DNA of 35,117 bases. Origin: Streptacidiphilus pinicola. Lineage in GTDB: Bacteria > Actinomycetota > Actinomycetes > Streptomycetales > Streptomycetaceae. The notes under the pieces were generated by a model. The model made no database searches. It was given only the letters and a program-made list of their open reading frames with translations, and was not told the DNA's origin. The translations under genes were made by a program, and so were the position numbers. Shown one piece after another: positions 31,433 to 35,117 of the stretch (within the stretch, counting starts at the first letter, position 1; each line of letters begins with the position of its first letter). The stretch lies in assembly GCF_003258295.1 (NCBI RefSeq), contig NZ_QKYN01000116.1:461-35577 (forward strand), written 5' to 3'.

Positions 31433-32861
31433 GGGACTGTCCTGAACTTTGTGGTTGGTCTGGTGTGGCCCGAGATGGCATGAGATGACCTCTCTGCCGG
31501 GAAGGATCACCCATGGGCACCACGAACGAGCAGAGCCCCCACCAGAACGAGCACCAGGTGCAGACGGGGGCGGAGTTGGCGCGCATCGCGACCGAGCAGA
31601 ACCGGGAGTTGGCCGAAGACCTGATCGAACGCGCCCGCCGCGAGGGTCTGCAGCTGGTCGGGGAGAACGGGGTGCTGACCGGGCTGGTGAAGCTGGTCCT
31701 GGAAGGAGCGTTGGAGGCCGAGATGGCCGAACATCTCGGCTATGAGAAGGGCGATTCGGCCGGCGCCGGTTCGGGCAACCACCGCAACGGCACCAGCCGC
31801 AAGACCGTGCTCTCCCAGGTCGGCCCGGTCCAGATCAACATCCCCCGCGACCGGGCCGGCAACTTCACCCCGCAGATCGTGCCCAAGCACTCCCGCCGCG
31901 TCGACGGCTTCTCCGAGACCATCATCTCCCTCTACGCCAAGGGCCTGACGACGGGTGAGATCCAGGCCCACCTCGCCGAGGTCTACGACATCGAGGTCTC
32001 CCGCGACCTGGTCTCCCGTGCCACCGCCCAGGTCGCCCAGGACCTCGCCGCCTGGCGCACCCGCCCGCTCGACCGCGTCTACGCGGTCCTGCTGATCGAC
32101 TGCATCTACATCAAGATCCGCGACGGCGCCGTGGCCAACAAGCCCGTCTACATCGCGGTCGGCATCAACCTCGACGGCGACCGCGACGTGCTCGGCATGT
32201 GGGTCGGCACCGGCGGCGAGGGCGCCAAGCAGTGGATGACCTGGCTCACCGAACTGCGCAACCGCGGCATCCAGGACGTCCTGATCGCCTGCTGCGACGG
32301 CCTGAAGGGCCTGCCGGAGTCCATCAACGACGTCTGGCCCCAGACCGACGTGCAGCTCTGCGTCGTCCACATGGTCCGAACCAGCCTGCGCTACGCGGCC
32401 AAGCAGCACTGGGGAGCCATCGCCCGCCAGCTCAAGGAGGTCTACACGGCTAAGACCGCAGACGAGGCCGAGCAGCGGTTCGCCCGCTTCGAGGAGGAAT
32501 GGGGCGACCGCTATCCAGCGGTGATCGACACCTGGCGCCGCAGCTGGGAGCACGTGATCGTCTTTATGCGGTTCCCCGCCCCGATCCGCCGCGTCGTCTA
32601 CACCACCAACATGATCGAGTCCCTCAACTCGCGCTTCCGCCAGGCCTCACGCCGCCGAGGACACTTCCCCGATGACGACGCGGCCCTCAAAGTCCTCTAC
32701 CTCGTGATCCAGAACCCGATCAAGAACCACGCCAACATCACCGGCAGGACCCAGTCCTGGAAGCAGGCCATCAACAGCCTCGCCGGCTACTACGGCGACC
32801 GCGTCACCGACCGCTAGACCAGACCGAACACCAGACCACCCACAAGAAACCAGACACTCCC
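31433..32861 (+). mobile_element. IS256-family insertion sequence (1429 bp), intact
   Basis: The left end is GGGACTGTCCTGAACTTTGTGG. The right end, read from the other strand, is GGGAGTGTCTGGTTTCTTGTGG; they match at 15 of 22 positions. Flanking 8-bp direct repeats TTTCCACC (31425-31432 and 32862-32869) are the target duplication, as usual for IS256 (8-9 bp). One intact transposase gene fills the element. It appears to be the youngest insertion in the window. Confidence 0.92.
31513..32817 (+). CDS. IS256-family (Mutator-type) transposase
   Basis: A 434-residue transposase of normal length for the family. A helical N-terminal region leads into LVLEGALEAEMAEHLGY, then GNHRNGTSRKTV and a helix-turn-helix-like zone. 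DDE residues are visible in LLIDCIYIKI (first D), ACCDGLKGLPE (second D) and TTNMIESLN (E). The CxxH-like block LCVVHMVRTSLRY is also present. No frameshift. ATG 31513 lies 80 bp inside the left end; a GGAAGGATCACCC upstream could serve as ribosome site. It probably remains able to move. Confidence 0.93.
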   Translation: MGTTNEQSPHQNEHQVQTGAELARIATEQNRELAEDLIERARREGLQLVGENGVLTGLVKLVLEGALEAEMAEHLGYEKGDSAGAGSGNHRNGTSRKTVLSQVGPVQINIPRDRAGNFTPQIVPKHSRRVDGFSETIISLYAKGLTTGEIQAHLAEVYDIEVSRDLVSRATAQVAQDLAAWRTRPLDRVYAVLLIDCIYIKIRDGAVANKPVYIAVGINLDGDRDVLGMWVGTGGEGAKQWMTWLTELRNRGIQDVLIACCDGLKGLPESINDVWPQTDVQLCVVHMVRTSLRYAAKQHWGAIARQLKEVYTAKTADEAEQRFARFEEEWGDRYPAVIDTWRRSWEHVIVFMRFPAPIRRVVYTTNMIESLNSRFRQASRRRGHFPDDDAALKVLYLVIQNPIKNHANITGRTQSWKQAINSLAGYYGDRVTDR

Positions 32862-33025
32862 TTTCCACCGAGAGGTGGGAACGGCCTTTTCGTTGTCTTC
32901 GGGCCTGGTGGTCGCAGTGTGGTCGCGGCCCGCGGCAGCCGCGTGGACCGACTGTCACAATTGGCCTGGCCTGGAATCGGTTTGAGCTCGATCAGCTGGT
33001 TCCGGTGCCCGGCCGTGTGGTCGTC

Positions 33026-33303
33026 CTATGGTCGCAGCACCGCTCGGAGTGCCACGACGGGCGGCGGGAGGGCGCGGTCGGCCCGGTCAAGGGTGTCGTC
33101 GATGGTGTCGACGGCCTGGCGGGCGGCCTGGGCGGTGAGGTGGGCGTAGATGTTCGCGGTGGTGGACAAGGTCGCGTGGCGCAGGGTCTTGGACACCACG
33201 GTGAGCGGCACACCGTTGGTGATGGAGATCGTGGCGGCGAGGTGCCGCAGGTCGTGGATGGCGCAGCGGGGCACGTCGGCCTTGTCGCAGAGCCAGTAGA
33301 AGG
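33026..33303 (-). pseudogene. Tyrosine integrase remnant of island C
   Basis: Only the last catalytic part remains: FYWLCDKADVPRCAIHDLRH, SKTLRHATLSTTANIYAH, DTIDDTLDRADRA. It is nearly identical to the corresponding part of integrase B. The 5' portion ends abruptly at 33303, where unrelated sequence begins. A stop codon (TAG, where integrase B has CAG) follows VLRP at 33026. Homology to the island B flank continues past the stop down to the split terminator. Confidence 0.85.
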
Positions 33304-33342
33304 GGGTGACGCGGGCGGCTGCAAGCACGGCTAAGCGCGCGG

Positions 33343-33624
33343 TCAGCGCTGAATCGCGGCCTCGGTGAGCACAGCCGCGCCGCACTTGCTCGCCTCCACG
33401 GTGGGCTCGTTGACCTTGCACCAGTTGAACAACTGGATCACGCAGTCCTGGGTGGCTGCAGTGTCCGGCTGGCTGACGCAGGCGGGTACGGCCGTGGTCT
33501 TCGTCTGGGCGTGGGTGTGCCGGCTGCTCAGCGCGATGACGATGGCTAGGACCAGGACGAGCACGAGCACGGCGCCGAGACGGGCGAAGCGGTTGGTCGC
33601 GAGATTGTGCAGGAGCAGATACAT
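33343..33624 (-). CDS. Small membrane-anchored or secreted protein
   Basis: 93 residues; ATG 33624 is preceded by GGGGGATCC. One N-terminal hydrophobic helix at about residues 15-33 (LGAVLVLVLVLAIVIAL) acts as anchor or uncleaved signal. The outside part has four cysteines (PACVSQP, DCVIQ, NWCKV, SKCGAA) that could pair as disulphides. No family recognised. Its end lies next to the integrase remnant. Confidence 0.65.
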   Translation of the reverse strand: MYLLLHNLATNRFARLGAVLVLVLVLAIVIALSSRHTHAQTKTTAVPACVSQPDTAATQDCVIQLFNWCKVNEPTVEASKCGAAVLTEAAIQR

Positions 33625-33789
33625 CGGATCCCCCGGTGAAGGCCCAGGTCAGGCAGGTGGCCGAGCGATCATACGGGCTCGAACGGCGGCGACCGCAAGG
33701 CGGTATTCCGTTTGATCCGGGCTGCCCGAAAGGTCGGGGCTGTTACCACCAGCACCTGCGGTTAGCCGCACTGCCTCAGGCGGCAGTGC

Positions 33790-34026
33790 CTACCCCTTGG
33801 GCTTTCGGGCCCAGGCGAGCCACTCCCACAGTTGCTGGCAGACGTCGGCCTCGTCGTCGAAGCGGGCCTCGGGGTGCCGGATGCCGCGCTCGGTGTAGAA
33901 GACGTGCCAGCCGTCGCCGTCGGGCCACATGGCCCAGGTGCAGTCGGTGAGGGGCCGGTCGTAGAGGTTGTAGTAGCCGCGCGGTACCCCAGCCTCGTCG
34001 AAGGCCTGACGAAGCTCGGCACTCAC
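33790..34026 (-). CDS. Small soluble protein of unknown function
   Basis: 78 residues from GTG 34026. Contains RGYYNLYDRPLTDCTWAM, GDGWHVFYTERG and a C-terminal acidic helix (DDEADVCQQLWEW). The W-rich alpha/beta look resembles small immunity or anti-toxin-like proteins found beside actinobacterial toxins, but no toxin gene is present. No strong ribosome site. Function unknown. Confidence 0.55.
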   Translation of the reverse strand: MSAELRQAFDEAGVPRGYYNLYDRPLTDCTWAMWPDGDGWHVFYTERGIRHPEARFDDEADVCQQLWEWLAWARKPKG

Positions 34027-34078
34027 TCGGAGTCCGCGGGCGGCTCGGTGAAGCTGGCAGGCATCTGGCGGTCAGCGT

Positions 34079-34480
34079 TCATACGCAGGACGGTACGCCG
34101 AAGGCCCTGCCCGTGATGGGCAGGGCCTCCCGGTAGTTCTGGCCGCCTTGGTGCCAGCCGCGGACGATGTTCGTGGCCTGCGGACCCTTCTGGCCCTGCT
34201 CGACGTCGAAGGTCACCCGCTCGCCCTCCTGCAGCTCCTTGAAGCCGTTGCCGGTGACCTTGCCCCGACGTACCTGCCTATCGGAGTGACCGGTCGGGCT
34301 GCCCCCACCCACCACCGCCAGGGCAGCCACGGCTGCGAGCACGGGAAGCGCATACGTCGCGAACCACCGAGCTCCGTCGACCAGCCACGAGAGGGCGATC
34401 AGCGCGATGACGGCCGAGGCGATGAACTCCGGCAACGTGCGGGGCGGTCGCACGCGGAAGCGACGTGATCGCCGGCCCAT
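34079..34480 (-). CDS. Two-helix membrane protein ending in the C-terminal half of a cold-shock protein
   Basis: 133 residues. A basic N-terminus ([19 protein letters not shown]) precedes two hydrophobic helices at about 22-38 and 45-62, similar in style to small Spd-like transfer proteins of actinobacterial integrative elements. The tail contains [17 protein letters not shown] and [12 protein letters not shown], which is the second half of a CspA-type domain. The first half (with the RNA-binding KWFNAEKGFGFI and VFVH motifs) is missing. It looks like a fusion made by deletion between two genes. The start codon overlaps the preceding stop by one base (TGATG), so translation is coupled. Confidence 0.6.
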   Translation of the reverse strand: MGRRSRRFRVRPPRTLPEFIASAVIALIALSWLVDGARWFATYALPVLAAVAALAVVGGGSPTGHSDRQVRRGKVTGNGFKELQEGERVTFDVEQGQKGPQATNIVRGWHQGGQNYREALPITGRAFGVPSCV

Positions 34481-34680
34481 CAGTGGTTGGCCGCCACGCT
34501 GGCCGTGGACGAGGGGTGAGTGGGAGCCGTTCCGGTCGACGCGCTGCTCGTGCCGTGCCCCCACAGCCACACGGCACCGACCACGACCGCGGCGACCACC
34601 CAGCCGCTGGTCTTCCTCATCCGCGGGCGCGGGTTGCGGCGGATGTGCCCACGAACGTGGTGGTATCCCTCGGGTGCCAT
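34480..34680 (-). CDS. Small single-helix membrane protein
   Basis: 66 residues. ATG 34680 has a strong GGGAGGGG ribosome site 8 nt upstream. A basic N-terminus ([18 protein letters not shown]) is followed by one hydrophobic helix at about 25-41 ([17 protein letters not shown]) and a Ser/Thr-rich tail. It overlaps the next gene by one base. Small basic membrane proteins of this kind are common next to transfer genes in Streptomyces integrative elements; no specific family is claimed. Confidence 0.6.
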   Translation of the reverse strand: MAPEGYHHVRGHIRRNPRPRMRKTSGWVVAAVVVGAVWLWGHGTSSASTGTAPTHPSSTASVAANH

Positions 34681-35117
34681 GAGTGTTCCCCTCCCTCGAC
34701 GGCAGATCTGCCCGTCGCAGAACTGCTTCTGGGAACCGGTGTAGCAAGGGCCACCGACAGGACCTGATGATCCGTCGCTTCCCCGGCATCCTTGTCGGCG
34801 TCAATCAGCCAAGCCACCGAGTCCTTCAGCCGACACAGGACCAGCACTGCCGTATGCAAGGCGCCGGCCTGCGAATACGCGCGGACAGACAGAAGCAGTC
34901 CCAGCCTCACAACCGGGGATCAAGCGAGCACTACCGCCTCCGCGAGGTGGCACAAAGAGGACACTGCCTAACTGATGTTGCCCCGGGGGCAACCTCCTCG
35001 ACAGTCGAAATGGCGCGTTCATGACGGTGGCCGGCCGGCGGAACTCGCCTGGACCGCTCCCGTGCGCCTGCTGGCAACGACAACCCCAACTGCCCTACCC
35101 GCGTCGACATTTCTGGC
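34681..35117. other. Window end without a supported gene
   Basis: Open frames on both strands lack ribosome sites and recognisable content. A leftward frame at 34617-34910 has a plausible helical stretch (AGALHTAVLVLCRLKDSVA) but overlaps the strongly supported gene at 34480-34680. The promoter of the leftward small-gene operon should lie here. Confidence 0.35.

Noticed and set aside
34617..34910. Leftward 97-codon frame
   Set aside because: No ribosome site, and it overlaps the start of the well-supported gene at 34480-34680; only its first half looks protein-like.

Overview
High-GC actinobacterial DNA, most likely Streptomyces or a close relative. The GC-rich codon use, GTG/TTG starts with purine-rich ribosome sites, Streptomyces-type tyrosine integrases, an Lsr2-like protein and a type ISP-like modification enzyme all point that way. 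It is an accessory region: two complete genomic islands and the start of a third, stacked in tandem at the 3' end of a tRNA-Pro(GGG) gene. Three direct-repeat copies of the tRNA 3' half (1-45, 19808-19852, 31358-31401) mark the attachment sites. Each is followed by a tRNA-type terminator and then by a leftward tyrosine-integrase gene. All three integrases are broken: A by a micro-inversion, B by an insertion sequence that removed its N-terminus, C by truncation and a nonsense codon.

Island A (about 1-19807) is mainly anti-phage or DNA-processing genes. It carries a seven-fold zinc-ribbon protein ending in a GIY-YIG-like domain; a kinase-helicase plus phospholipase-D pair matching the Mokosh type I defence system; a PUA/EVE-like reader plus PD-(D/E)XK nuclease pair; and a large single-chain restriction-modification enzyme of type ISP/IIG style. 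Between the last two sits a distinctly lower-GC three-gene cassette: a cupin protein, a 3-hydroxyisobutyrate-dehydrogenase-like reductase and a lysyl-tRNA-synthetase-like enzyme with altered motifs. It looks like a transferred tRNA-synthetase-dependent biosynthetic unit and is the best candidate for something undescribed.

Island B (about 19808-31357) carries decayed IS copies, a STAND/NB-ARC ATPase with TPR repeats coupled by a 4-nt overlap to a small two-helix membrane protein, an Lsr2-like nucleoid protein with a histone-H1-like linker, and a membrane Ser/Thr kinase. The ATPase and the membrane protein share a 20-residue Gly/Asn motif, which suggests a sensor-effector pair.

Island C (from 31358) begins with an IS256-family element inserted, with an 8-bp target duplication, into the terminator hairpin of the third att copy. 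It continues with an integrase remnant and several small membrane or unknown genes that could be remains of a conjugative element. One of them is a two-helix protein whose tail is the C-terminal half of a cold-shock protein.

No replication initiator, FtsK-like transfer gene, rRNA, intact tRNA or CRISPR array is present. All functions are read from sequence alone.
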